This document shows positions 1 to 10,179 of a stretch of 64,000 nt of DNA, piece after piece; within the stretch, counting starts at the first letter, position 1, and every line of letters begins with the position of its first letter. The notes below the pieces were generated by a model. That model was not told where the DNA came from and did not search any database. It saw only the letters and a program-made list of their open reading frames with translations. Origin of the DNA: Apricaphanius iberus (lineage: Eukaryota; Chordata; Actinopteri; Cyprinodontiformes; Aphaniidae); assembly GCA_028564705.1 (NCBI GenBank), contig JAPXFQ010002128.1:930001-994000 (forward strand), written 5' to 3'. The position numbers and the translations under genes are program-made.

Positions 1-639
1 AGCAGCGAGTAGCGTCACAGGTCGGCACAAAAAGGCGCCCATTGCCGCGGAAATAACAAGAGACTGACATGAAAAAAGCAGGGCTTGTTGCTGTGTTTCT
101 CTTTTCTGTTGTTATAAACTGCCTCACAAGCAACTCTTATTTTTACAAGGGCAGTTTGGATATGTGTGCTAATTCACCTCCGAATTACAACAAATCAGTG
201 TAACTTAACCACAACTCCCGCTGAGTGACTCCATCAGGCCATTTAGAGTACATAACCCAATACTGTAACTTCATTGGTCCTAAAATGGCACAAAAATTGG
301 TCCTGTCAGTCCAGTCTGGCCAGATGAAGTTGAGACACACATGTATCAAGAAAGTACAGTAAAATTACCCTGAAATTTTGAAAGGGGAAACATGCCTATT
401 GACCAAGTCCTCCCTTGTACTTCTGAGCTGGTGTCTCACCTTTTTCGTGATCGCTGATATTCCACGATATGAGATCTTGTATGGAGGTCCAGTCTGAAGG
501 AGACTGGATCCCAATGGTTGTGTCTTCTCTGCTGTTTGCCAATCCCAGCCTTGTGGCGATCTAAATTTTTGTCCCTGCTGTCCTCAAGACAGATCAGCTC
601 AAAAGGGTAAATTTACCATATAACATGAATATAAAATCA
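1..639. other. Unassigned, no gene seen
   Basis: No open frame of note and no recognised element boundary. The stretch at about 390-560 has wording that recalls the antisense of a Tc1-like transposase N-terminal region, but it is too degraded to translate into recognisable protein, so I leave it unassigned. Confidence 0.3.
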
Positions 640-1697
640 CAAAGAGGCAGCACAAGTTAACTTTCATGGTGTGCAAGGAGGAAACATTTGCTCTATAATA
701 AAAAAAACGAAGGCTATACTAAAGTTTGCCACAGAGAACATAGACAAAGACCGGATCTTCTTGAATAAGTTTCTTTGGACAGATGAGCGTATAACTGAAT
801 TATTTTGAAACCAGAGCAGAGGATATGCTTGGTATAATCCTAATATAACTTTCCAGCAAGAGAAGCTCATAGTAACTGTAAAGCCTAGTTTGTACTTCTC
901 CGTCTCATCAAAACAAATTTACACAGCGCCATTATCTGTCGACGCAAGGCCTCACCATCACCTATGCAAGGACGGACGGATTACAACCCAATTTTCTAAC
1001 TATCCATCTCCGTCAACAGACAGTGTATGTCTGTGATTGGTCGGCTCAACAACAATCAGAAATCATTTCACCAGAATGGTGCTATAGTCACTGTAATCAG
1101 TGGTCAGTGCAGCATTTGGGCACTATTTGCTTTATATTGAAAGGACAATTTATCTAATACGATCTTTTGGTGATTTTTTTTTACATGCATTTTTAGAGTG
1201 TTCTATGAGCTGCACTTCTAGTAAAAAAGCTTTCAAACTTAAACAGAACATACTTTCGCCATCCATTGCTCCCCAGGGGGGAACGCGTTCACAAGCTGAA
1301 AAAAATAAACTCTAGTTAACCAGAAATGACACTGCAGTGCTAGGTAGACCTGCCATGAAAAGTTAGCACCCCCTGCTGTCCTGGTCGGGAATTTCTTTGT
1401 AACGCTGAAAAACCAATGGAGACGCAGAAACGGAGAACTATAAACGAAGAATGTCTCCATCAATATGTCTGTGTCTGGGTGCAAGCTTGCTGACGGCGAA
1501 GTATAAACTGGTCAGCTCACTATCATACAATCCAGTATGAATTCTACCATGTATAGGAGGGTTCTTGAGGAAAATTTGAGACCATAAAAAAAAAAGTTAA
1601 AGTCGGATCAGAACCAAACATTGAAAAATGGCAATGACCCAAAACATACCAGTTAATTCACCAATCCAGTAGCCTGGAAAAATCCAGACCCTAATCT
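640..1697 (+). pseudogene. Tc1-like transposase remnant, split by a later insertion
   Basis: Two pieces of one decayed Tc1/mariner transposase gene on the plus strand. The left piece (about 640-882) includes a frame ending in the family's LWTDE catalytic motif (first Asp of the DDE triad) near 775-790. The right piece (about 1512-1697) has the bases encoding an NDPKHT-like motif (second Asp) near 1630-1650. Stops and frameshifts are frequent. The two pieces are separated by the inverted-repeat element at 883-1511, so the transposase was already here when that element landed. The right piece is itself cut off where another element begins near 1702. The family call rests on motif order only. 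Confidence 0.6.
883..1511. mobile_element. Non-autonomous inverted-repeat DNA element inside a Tc1 remnant
   Basis: The left end at 883-903 (cctagtttgtacttctccgt) is matched in reverse complement by the right end at 1492-1511, with about 18 of 20 bases agreeing. The element is about 630 bp and has no transposase frame. A second copy of its left two thirds lies at 54568-54995 in the same orientation, sharing long blocks including a CTTTATATTGAAAGGA stretch. The ends resemble small PIF/Harbinger-type elements of fish, but I could not define a clear target-site duplication, so the superfamily is a guess. Confidence 0.6.
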
Positions 1698-1701
1698 ATT
1701 A

Positions 1702-2200
1702 AGGCTACGTCCACACTAAGCCAATAAGGTTATACGGGGAGTTAGACGCCTAATGTTATCCACTCAACACGAGCATTTACGCCCCGTTTAAGGTCCGTTT
1801 AAGGTCCCATGATTGCGCAATCCCATACCAACCTGTGCAAATACTGGGCATGCGCGAAAAGACACACGAAAAACGCGTATAATCTACGTGACGCTAGCGC
1901 CTACATAATATTTACAAGAAGCTCTACAGCAAAGTACATATCTGCTTGTCCCGTTAGCCGAAGAGAACAATAACTGCTCAGAAGAAGAGAGAGTTTTTGG
2001 TGTGGACAGACGAAGAGATCGATTTATTACTCTTCGCTGTTGTCTTTGTTCTGTAGTGTCGTATTGTTATTGACGCAGCATTCATTGACGCCACTTCCCT
2101 TCATTATCCGGGGAAGCTGTCCACACTGGCTCATTTAGCCGTTGAATTAAGATTTACACGGCTCTCTTACCCGGCTAATAGTTAAGATTAATGCTCTAGT
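1702..2200 (+). mobile_element. DNA element remnant with Myb/SANT-like coding trace
   Basis: Begins at a GGCTACGTCCACAC terminus, a form common at the ends of small fish DNA transposons, and contains a related block (GTCCACACTGGCTCA) near 2120-2134. Around 2000-2045 one frame reads VWTDEEIDLLL, which looks like helix 1 of a Myb/SANT-like domain such as those carried by Harbinger-type elements. The frame is short and broken. The right boundary is uncertain. Confidence 0.4.
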
Positions 2201-2219
2201 AACGAGTAATATGATAAAA

Positions 2220-2531
2220 TTAATTATAAGGGCTTAACTCGAGGGATGGAACCAAGCATGCATGTAAAACTTTCATTGCACGCAATTGGATAATGCCACA
2301 ACCAATCACAAGAATACACGGTGTGATGTATGCAGAGTGAGCTACCAGCGGAGCTAACTGGTAGATTAAACTCTTTCCATATCCAGCTTGCAAAACAGCA
2401 AAAACGTCCTTCTTGCAAAAGGACGATTCGAGTGCAGTTTTCTGTTCGTCTTTTACATGAAAAGCCAAGTCTAACTTGCTCATTGTAGTGGCCAAAGCTG
2501 TTTCAAACAACTGGTGTGCATCTGTAGCCAT
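2220..2531 (-). pseudogene. RecQ-like DNA helicase, N-terminal fragment
   Basis: A 103-residue open frame on the minus strand reads like the start of a RecQ-family ATP-dependent helicase domain. It has a helicase Q-motif-like region (VKDEQKTALESSF) followed by a Walker A-like segment, QAGYGKSLIYQLAPL, with the P-loop lysine at about residue 53. The family normally has a proline-threonine just before the GYGKS; here the residues are Gln-Ala. The remaining helicase motifs (DEAH box, motifs III-VI) are not seen downstream and the frame ends at 2220. RecQ-like frames of this kind occur in many dispersed copies in fish. This one is most likely a dead or truncated copy. Confidence 0.6.
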
Positions 2532-5500
2532 TATTCAGTGTTTACTTAATGATTCTGGACGTTGCGGCGTTGTCCTCATCATCTTAGTTGGCTTCTCACC
2601 CGCCTTCATCAGATACACCAATTTAATTGGTTCCCTGAACTGTTCACATAATGCAGTAATGTGGATCATTACTCGATGCAAGAGCGTCTTGCAGAGACAA
2701 TTCAAATTGTGCTCTCGCAAGACCTCTGAATTTCCAGGGTACCAATGCACCACTGGCACATGAGAAATGCAAAGTCATGAGCCAAATGAAAGACCTGATC
2801 TTGCTTGAGATGTTGTTGGGTGACTTGAAATAGACTGAACATGCAAGAAACTCTTCATACAACTCCCAGCTGAAAGTGAGGAGTGGAGCAAACTGATGTT
2901 CAGAGGTTTTAGGAATCTGGGGTGTTTGTCAGTGTTCATCTTTGTCTGTTTGCTTCCTGCTCTTTCTTCATGCTTCTGAAGTTTTCCACCAGAGGTCCTT
3001 GTTGAGCTGAGGAGCTGTGAATCAAGCCGAGGGCAGAGCACACGAGGGCAGTACAGGTGTGCTATATCAAGCTCAGCAATAGTTGAGGATGTAGGAGCTG
3101 GCTGTCAGGTCATCGATGCCTGAGTGTTGTAAACCGTGTGGTAAAAAGCTGAAGACCGCCGTGGAATTTCAACAGTTCATGTGTGTTCCTCGTGACGATC
3201 CTGGTGCTCTCTCTGTGTTCCAAAGTGAAATCCCCTCACTATCCGTTTCCCGGCTTCTCTAGAAAGCTCTGGTCATCTTTCCATGGCTGACAGCCTTCAA
3301 TCTCCAAGCCTCTCTGTGATTCATACACCACCTGCCTGCCCTTTGTGCTAACCCTGACTCCTGGACTCCATGGTCACATCTCCAGAAACCCATCAGAAAG
3401 TTTTCACAGATATCCCAGACTCCTAGCTCTTGCTCTCCTATGTCAACCTACCATTTAACAAGTAAGCCTCACCCGATTTCATTCGACCTGTCGACCTTCG
3501 TAAGGATTCTCTCTAACCTCTGGATTTCTCTACAGTCTACATCATCTCTCTTCCCCTCTACAGTGTTCCTGACCTCCATCATCATGTCATTATTTATTAT
3601 AATAAAGACTACACCTTTTCAACTGGTCTCCTAGTGGTGTTATGCATATAGGTCAAAAGAAAAAAACTCAAATATGACAAGAGGCTGGTGAATGGCTACA
3701 TTAATTAGATGGTTAAAAATGGTCTCTCTTAAGTTTTTTCTGCATAAGAAGGCGCCAACATTGAGGAGGTAGGATGTCCTGATTTTTTCCTCTACTGGGA
3801 AAAGCTTTTTTGTTTCACTTCTTTAATGAGTATTGCAGATCAAGCACAAGCAGATCACCTTGTTTTTCCAGACATAAAAAAGAAAACTTTAGTTCAGTAA
3901 TTGATTTCTGAACATTGTTTAATAAAAAAATAGAATATTTATGGGGATAAGGTCCCCAGTTTTCGCATGACTGCAGAAACCTGATTATTAAAATGTTTTT
4001 TAATTGTGCCTTTAGTTGTTGCTGTTTTTGTGGTCATGAAGAAAAATTATGTCTTAACTTTGAACGTTTTACCACTCTTCTTATCAGAACTGGTAGAGTT
4101 CATTTACATGTGTTTTATCCATTTTGTGCAGGACATTTGCACCACTGGCAGAAACAAAACAAAAACACAGTTTGACAGCAGCTACAGTGTTTTGGGATTT
4201 GGCATTTTCATTTTAACCATTCCAAACAGCCTACTGTTTGCCTCGTCTGACTGATATAAAGACATTTGACTTTTCTATAAGGACAGCTGCAAAATTATGT
4301 AAAGCCTGAAGTTGTTGATTGGTGTTGAAGCAGTTTTATTGGTTGCCAGTCACTCGGTCCATGTTTAAATGTAACTTTTGAAATCTAACATCAAGCTTTT
4401 GGAACAAGCAGGACCTCAGAAAACTGGGTCTGTGCCAGTAAATCAGCTTGTTAACATAAAGTCAAAAATCCTGCAGTTAGATTAATTAATTGAATATTAA
4501 GAACAAGAAAATCTACAACAAATTCGAACTCATACAGCTCAAACTCAATTCTAGTTTTTAAAAGTTACTGACATTCTTCTTATCATCATTCTACCTAGAA
4601 CAATGAACTGCTTAAATGCATCATTAAAAACTCCAAATATTAATAGCACATTCATTCCTTCAAAAAGTATGTAAATTTAAAACTGGAAAGGTGACCCTTT
4701 CTAGATCCAAAATCAAAAAAGGATTCAAAAGAAAACATCTATTTAGTGTCAGGCTGAACGCAGAAGACCAAAGAAACAGATTCTTTGCAACTCCTCGACT
4801 CCTGCTCTGCCTCACAAATAACCTCCGAGGGAGAGAGGTCCCCCTGCTGAGATGATCATATTGTAGCAGCCTGCCCCGAGACCCGCTGCTAGTCAGACCT
4901 CATTGCTCACAAGGCTACAGAAGGTCATGGTTCCCCACTGACCATCCTCTGGGCTCTGTCTTCATCTGTTTTGACTGTAAGGCTTCCCACATTTACTGTC
5001 AGCACAGCCACGTAGACAGTTACTACACACTTTCAAAAAAAGAGAGAAATAATAACCTAGTTCTAAATGTGAACCATTCGTGTATGAGCCCGTTACTGCC
5101 ATCAAAATGTTGCACGCTTTTGAAGTGTATTAAATGTGTTGTCGTAGCATTGCTATAGTTTAAATTCTTTTTAATGAGAATGCAGAGCTGGCAGTGTTGC
5201 CCCTCCCCCACTTCTTTCTGATCAGTGCCAGTCAGCTGGCTGAAAGAAATCTACAGTTTTGTGTCATTAGAAATACCAATGTGCTTCTTTTAAACTAATT
5301 TTGTCATGAAAAATATTTCCGTTCATGGTGTCAAAACCTTATTTAAAAAAAATTCCCTTTTTTTTTTCTTATCTACTGCTAGCTTGCCGTAAGAACATTC
5401 CTCCAATTCAAGCTCTTACTTAGACTAAACAGACCAACTGATAATCATGAAGTACCAGCTTGTTATATTTCAGTTACTCTAGTAAGAGTCGATCAGATAA

Positions 5501-6526
5501 AATGGATACTAATCTGTAGTATTACTGAATGAATCTATGAAGAAACTTTGGCTGTTTATTCTATATTATTATTCTATATTGCTTAAGTCCACTTATCAAA
5601 AATAAATAATGAAACTGCGAATATATTAAAAGTAAAATTGTTGCATCTATATTTTAAACAAAATCAGTTATATAATGTCACACATTTCTATGAACACTAC
5701 TGTATTTTTTACAGTAGTTTATCATTCAGTAAGGATCACAAATTGACCTATAACTGTTAAGTAATGTCGATTTTTCTGAAAGGCATGTTGGGCATCATAT
5801 AATACCAACATACAATAGCACCAACAGTAAAAAGTTAAAAAAACAACACCTGGAGCTTCACTGACTTCTATAGAAATTATGAAGGTCTTCTTCCCCTCTC
5901 TTCTTCGCCTTACCATCCTCAATAACAAAGTGACTGCTGCAGATCATACGAGAGTAAGGGATTCTAGTTTGTCTAGATCTGAGGTGGATGTCATAAAATG
6001 AACATTTTTCAGTACATGAAAATATTGCTTCCTGCAACGTAAAGTTGAAAAGGTAAAATTAGGTACAAGGACAAATTGGATATGTATCGCCAGTATGAGG
6101 AGAAAAGAGCAACAAAAAAAAACTTTCAAAAACTCAACTCTTAACTGTAGACTCAGAATCAGTTAACACTAAAAAGAAAGCTCTGAGTCATTTCTTCCCT
6201 TCCTTGGTCGTTTTATCTCTACATGCGTACAGTTTCTGCATGCTGCATATATACAGGGGTTTATTTGTAATTACTATAAAGTATAAATCCGGTTCTTTGT
6301 TGGCTATTTTATGGTAAACTTCTGAGTAAAGAAGCAAAAATGTGTTTTGATGGCCTAAGTCAAAAATATATATTATTTTTAAAATAAAAACTCGAAAAGC
6401 TAAAATTGAGGTTTTATTGTAAGTGTTTGGCTGCATGTGAAGGTTTAGGGAGGCTGTTGGGAACCACATGATGTATGGAGGAACAAACTGTCTGAGGTGG
6501 GTTTGAAATGGCTGATGAATCGTAGG
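2532..6526. other. Unassigned AT-rich stretch
   Basis: No gene is supported across about 4 kb. A slightly more GC-rich block at 2870-3640 ends in an AATAAA (about 3600) and could be a retroelement 3' end or LTR remnant, but no protein motif or paired terminus was found. The remainder is AT-rich with scattered short frames that look random. Confidence 0.3.
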
Positions 6527-6528
6527 TA

Positions 6529-6895
6529 CACTGCAAAAACAGGTGTGTTAAAAATGACACATGTCCTGAGTGTGATCAGGTACTACACGTGTTGAGTTAA
6601 TTTTAACACAATGTATGTGTGAGACATTTTAAATAATTGATCCTGTGAAACTTTTAATTTATTTGTATGCATATATTGATATGCATTCTTTTTGTTGATA
6701 AATGTAATTTGCTTTATTCTGTTTATTTAATTTTAAAATCGTAAAATGTGCTGTGCTAGATCTTCAGGCACTGAAGAGAACTCTTCCACTGTGTCAACCA
6801 ACTGATTGGAGGATTACACACTGTGTGCTAAAATCTACGCATGTGTAGTCCCTGATCACACTCAGGACATTTTTAACACATATGTTTCTACAGTG
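6529..6895. mobile_element. TA-flanked MITE with long terminal inverted repeats
   Basis: The left terminus starts CACTGCAAAAACAGGTGTG and the right terminus is its reverse-complement counterpart ending at 6895. The inverted match extends for roughly 60 bases, including an identical GTCCTGAGTGTGATCAGG block in both arms. TA dinucleotides flank both ends (6527-6528 and 6896-6897), the duplication expected for Tc1/mariner-type insertion. There is no coding capacity. Length is 367 bp. Confidence 0.8.
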
Positions 6896-6899
6896 TATG

Positions 6900-6907
6900 A
6901 CATTTCT
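6900..6907 (+). repeat. 8-bp target-site duplication, left copy (ACATTTCT)
   Basis: ACATTTCT directly precedes the left terminus of the element at 6908 and is repeated exactly at 7829-7836, directly after the right terminus. This sets the element boundaries to the base. Confidence 0.85.
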
Positions 6908-6960
6908 ACGGAAGCGTAGAGCTGCCACCTCGGCAAAAGAAAAAACAGAGCTGTATCCCG

Positions 6961-7155
6961 TTATTTCATGATAACTTTATTGTTCTAACAATATACTTTT
7001 CACGTTTGTACAATATTATATTACGTTATTTCATGATAACTTTATTGTTCTAACAATATACTTTTCAAGTTTGTACAATATAATATTACGTCATTTCGTG
7101 ATAACTTTATTGTTCCAACAATATACTTTTCAAGTTTGTACAATATAAATATATT
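6961..7155 (+). repeat. Three tandem 65-bp units, left arm
   Basis: Each unit carries TTTATTGTTCTAACAATATA, in which TATTGTT and AACAATA form a 7-bp inverted repeat around a two-base spacer, followed by CTTTTCACGTTTGTACAATAT. Units 1 and 2 differ at only a few positions; unit 3 is more diverged and breaks off near 7155. Confidence 0.85.
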
Positions 7156-7259
7156 GTATGAACATGATAATATTGTACAAACGTGAATAATTCATTGTTT
7201 GACGATATACTTTTCACACCAGTTGAAGTTGATAACGGTGCAGATCAGCGCGTGCAAAA

Positions 7260-7499
7260 ATGTCTCGTTTACTGGAATTAATTAAGTCCTATTTTATATT
7301 TGGATTGAGGCATGGGGAGATTTTGCAGTTACTGAGCAGCTTGGACAGTATTGTGATAAGTATGCGGACACTGAGAAGGAACCTAAAATGCATGGGGCTG
7401 TACAGGAGGAAGAATGAGTCTGATCCGATGGAAGTGGCTACATTTCTCGCTGATCAGCTGGAGGGACATGGAAGGCTCCATGGATATAAACTACAATAA
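7260..7499 (+). CDS. Small ORF, helix-turn-helix-like N-terminal domain of an integrase-type transposase
   Basis: A 79-codon uninterrupted frame starting at an ATG in the sequence CAAAAATGTC. The protein begins MSRLLELIKSYFIFGLRH and continues through a segment like a helix-turn-helix (EILQLLSSLDSIVISMRTLRR) to LYRRKNESD and LEGHGRLHGY. From memory of the family, this pattern matches the N-terminal DNA-binding part of fish proteins that carry an integrase (DDE) core further on. Here the frame ends exactly where the right-hand 65-bp array begins, and the stop codon lies inside repeat sequence, so the catalytic domain has been lost by internal deletion. Whether it is expressed is unknown; a retained binding domain without a catalytic core could act as a repressor of full-length relatives, which is inference. 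Confidence 0.6.
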   Translation: MSRLLELIKSYFIFGLRHGEILQLLSSLDSIVISMRTLRRNLKCMGLYRRKNESDPMEVATFLADQLEGHGRLHGYKLQ

Positions 7500-7790
7500 A
7501 GTTTTCACATAATAACGTGATATTATATTGTACAAACGTGAAAAGTATATTGTTAGAACAATAAAGTTTTCAAGTAATAACGTGATATTATATTGTACAA
7601 ACTTGAAAAGTATATTGTTAGAACAATAAAGTTATCATGAAATAGCGTAATATAAGATTGTACAAACGTGAAAAGTATATTGTTAGAACAATAAAGTTTT
7701 CACGTAATAACGTGATATTATATTGTAAAAACGTGAAAAGTATATTGTTCAAACAATAAAGTTATCATGAAATAACGTGATACAGCTCTG
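7494..7790 (-). repeat. Four-plus tandem 65-bp units, right arm (inverted)
   Basis: Reverse-complement counterparts of the left-arm units. Two sequence types alternate at the unit junction: TTTTCAAGT or TTTTCACGT in one, TATCATGAA in the other. The order from 7494 is T-type, T-type, A-type, T-type, A-type. All left-arm junctions are of the TATCATGAA type. The alternation hints at expansion as 130-bp dimers. Confidence 0.8.
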
Positions 7791-7828
7791 TTTTTTCTTT
7801 TGCCGAGGTGGCAGCTCTACCCTTCCGT

Positions 7829-7836
7829 ACATTTCT
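7829..7836 (+). repeat. 8-bp target-site duplication, right copy
   Basis: Exact repeat of 6900-6907, directly following the CTTCCGT end of the element. Confidence 0.85.
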
Positions 7837-8160
7837 GGCAGTAGACGGCACCATACCAAAAAAAAAAAAAAAATAGTCGGACAAGCAGTTTAAATTATGA
7901 ACAGATTTAAAATAAAAAAAGTAGCATTGCATAAATGGAATGAATTGAACATGGGCATATAGTAAAGTGGATATGGAGGAGTTAACTCAGAGTAAATAGT
8001 TGCGTCTTCAGGAGATGGTTGGAGAACCAGAACTGTCCGAAAACAGCTGCACTCAGCTGTGTGGAATATCATGTGATTGACTTCGTTTTTTGCAGCTCGT
8101 TTGATATAATAACAATTAATAGGCTATCTATTATACTTGTTTGTATCAAATGCAAAGTAA
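7837..8160. other. Unassigned; short poly-A tract
   Basis: Contains a run of 15 or more A near 7858-7873 and otherwise unremarkable AT-rich sequence. Confidence 0.4.
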
Positions 8161-9115
8161 GCTATACGCTGTGCCGTAAAAGTAAAGTCAAACGCGGAAA
8201 GCCAATTATGTCGAAAACGTGGGGAAAGGTTCGAGAACAAAACAAGAAAAACAGACCCGGGATTGGATCAACTGTGCACTTTGCTGACTGCGGCAGATCG
8301 CCCAGGCTCCACAGTACAGCCCCAGTGCCACAATACGGTTGTTTCTCCTCCTCCTGTCCACATCACGACCTACAGAGGCCCGCGCGCCGCATGGCTGCCT
8401 AGCAACACTTGCAGTCGCTGCAGCATCAGCAGCAGCAGGACGTGTGAATAATGGCTCCCAGCCTGAAGGCAGGCAGAGGGGAGCGGCAGCAGCTCGACAC
8501 TCTACAAGCCTAGGCTGGATGCAAAAGCCTATTTCGGTCAGCTAAAAAGAGAGCGCGGTTCCCACAGTAACCGACCGTGTCCCAAAGGCTGATGGGCCAC
8601 AGAAGCCAGCTTCACCGTCATTACTGCAATGATCTGTAGGCGGCCAGAGCGTCGGAACTAATGAATCTTCCACCCCTTATGGTGTTTTTCAAAATATTTT
8701 AAAGTGAATAGAAAGTCGCGCGACTTACACCAGCGCGCGCGAGAAGACCGTGTGGCTATAGTCCTCTTTGTCATGATTTCTGTTTTAGTGCAGCCATTGG
8801 CAGAGAAAGGAGAGCAACAACGCAGGAGCATGGCATCTTCTCAGACATGTTGTATAGAAAGGCTCACCCAGCGCTCACACTCACAGCATGGAAGACAAAC
8901 CAGTAGTAGAACGCCCAACCATCAAATTTAACAAAAACAAAAAGCCATCAGCGTCAACTCACCTCAGCGCATCGCTTCGTTAGTGTCCGACGTGCGTCAC
9001 ACCCACGGACTAAAAAAGGTGTATCGTAGAGGCACAGATTTAGTAGATTATGAAGCTAATATGTCGTAGCGGCATTTAAGGAAGCTTAGGGGCCTCAGCT
9101 GATCCCAGGTAAGTA
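8160..9115 (+). promoter_or_regulatory. CpG-rich stretch, possible promoter and first exon
   Basis: This block is clearly richer in GC and CpG than its surroundings (for example CCCGCGCGCCGC near 8380 and CAGCGCGCGCGAG near 8731). It contains an RFX X-box-like site, GCTGCC-T-AGCAAC, at 8394-8406, and ends with a consensus 5' splice donor, CCCAG/GTAAGTAG, at about 9104-9115 on the plus strand. No long frame is convincing; a 127-codon frame at 8019-8402 is not recognised. A CpG-island promoter with a non-coding or short first exon is plausible but unproven. Confidence 0.35.
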
Positions 9116-9417
9116 GACTTTGGTGTGTGTTTTTTTTGCATTCGCTCGGTGCCCCTGGACCGTCCCACTGCCACGCCTTTCTTGTCTGACACCCAAACGC
9201 ACCCAGCCGCCAGTCAGTTCGCTGCGGAGGGAAGCTTGGCACTGTGCTTCGTTGTGTGCTTAGCTGTGGCCCACGCACACTTCTCCTGCTGGATATATGG
9301 AGCTTTCTTCTAAAATATGAAACTGCTCAAACCCACATCACACAGATGAAGAATATGATCTAACGTCAAACAGGCGCCATCTTCTGTTATAAAGAGGAAG
9401 GGGATTTATATATAGGC

Positions 9418-9456
<39 letters not shown>

Positions 9457-10179
9457 TTGAATATTCTATTATTTGAATATCTCTATTATCATTCAACCAA
9501 GTGAAGATTGCTCGACCATAAATGTTGAAATTCCAATAGTTTGTCTTTCCATTAACTAGTCAGTTAAAATTTGTATTGTGTCGAATAGTCGAGCCTTTAT
9601 ATATATTATAAATATAAACATACAACTCTCTAGCATAAGCCAGTCTAATGAAGAGAACTTACATCTGCATTTTACTATCTCTACATAACCCAAGAATGAT
9701 TGCATCCCATCACCGTGTGGTTACGTTTACTTTAAATCTATTCTGGTACTTGTCTCCCCATTAAACCAGTAGGTTATTTCTGGGTTTTTATATAATTGGC
9801 CATCAATAAACAATTTGTCAGTCACCAATTTAGTTTTTTTCTTGTTCTTCTTTGGCTCCTGCATAATCGGCAGTAGAAGCTTCTACGACCTTACATACAC
9901 TCTGCAGGAAGGCAGAATGCAATTGGCTAACCAGGCCAAGGTGTTGAACCCTGGGTTACATATTCGCATTTCAGAACCATGCACATAAAGAACGTTGTGA
10001 CTAGTTTAGGTCACAGCAGGTGAACTGTTCATATCTTACATTTAAAATTGCAGTTATTTAATATTTGTGTGTAGTTATTGGGGCCAAGATAAGTGGTTGT
10101 GACTGTGGAGAAAAAGTTTTATCAATCTTCTTAAGATTTAACTTTTTGGCCTAAGTGGTATGTGTGAAGTAAACCCGGC
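9116..10179. other. Unassigned; TA-rich microsatellite inside
   Basis: A (TA)n-type tract of about 50 bases lies at 9412-9462. No gene or element boundary is recognised in the remainder. Confidence 0.4.

Larger units (their letters stand above)
6908..7828 (+). mobile_element. 921-bp DNA transposon derivative with 65-bp terminal repeat arrays
   Basis: Termini ACGGAAGCGTAGAGCTGCC (6908) and its near-perfect inverse ending at 7828 are flanked by an exact 8-bp duplication. The inverted arms are very long, about 250 and 335 bp, because each consists of a 50-bp unique tip (including CTCGGCAAAAGAAAAAACAG) followed by tandem 65-bp units: three on the left (6961-7025, 7026-7090, 7091-7155) and four on the right in opposite orientation (about 7510-7574, 7575-7639, 7640-7704, 7705-7769) plus partial units. 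The middle holds one 79-codon frame (7260-7499). The structure suggests an internally deleted DNA transposon whose terminal repeats are transposase-binding arrays. The superfamily is not certain. Confidence 0.8.

Noticed and set aside
6961..7790. CRISPR-like array of regular repeats
   Set aside because: Units are directly contiguous without unique spacers, arranged in inverted blocks inside a transposon, in a vertebrate genome.
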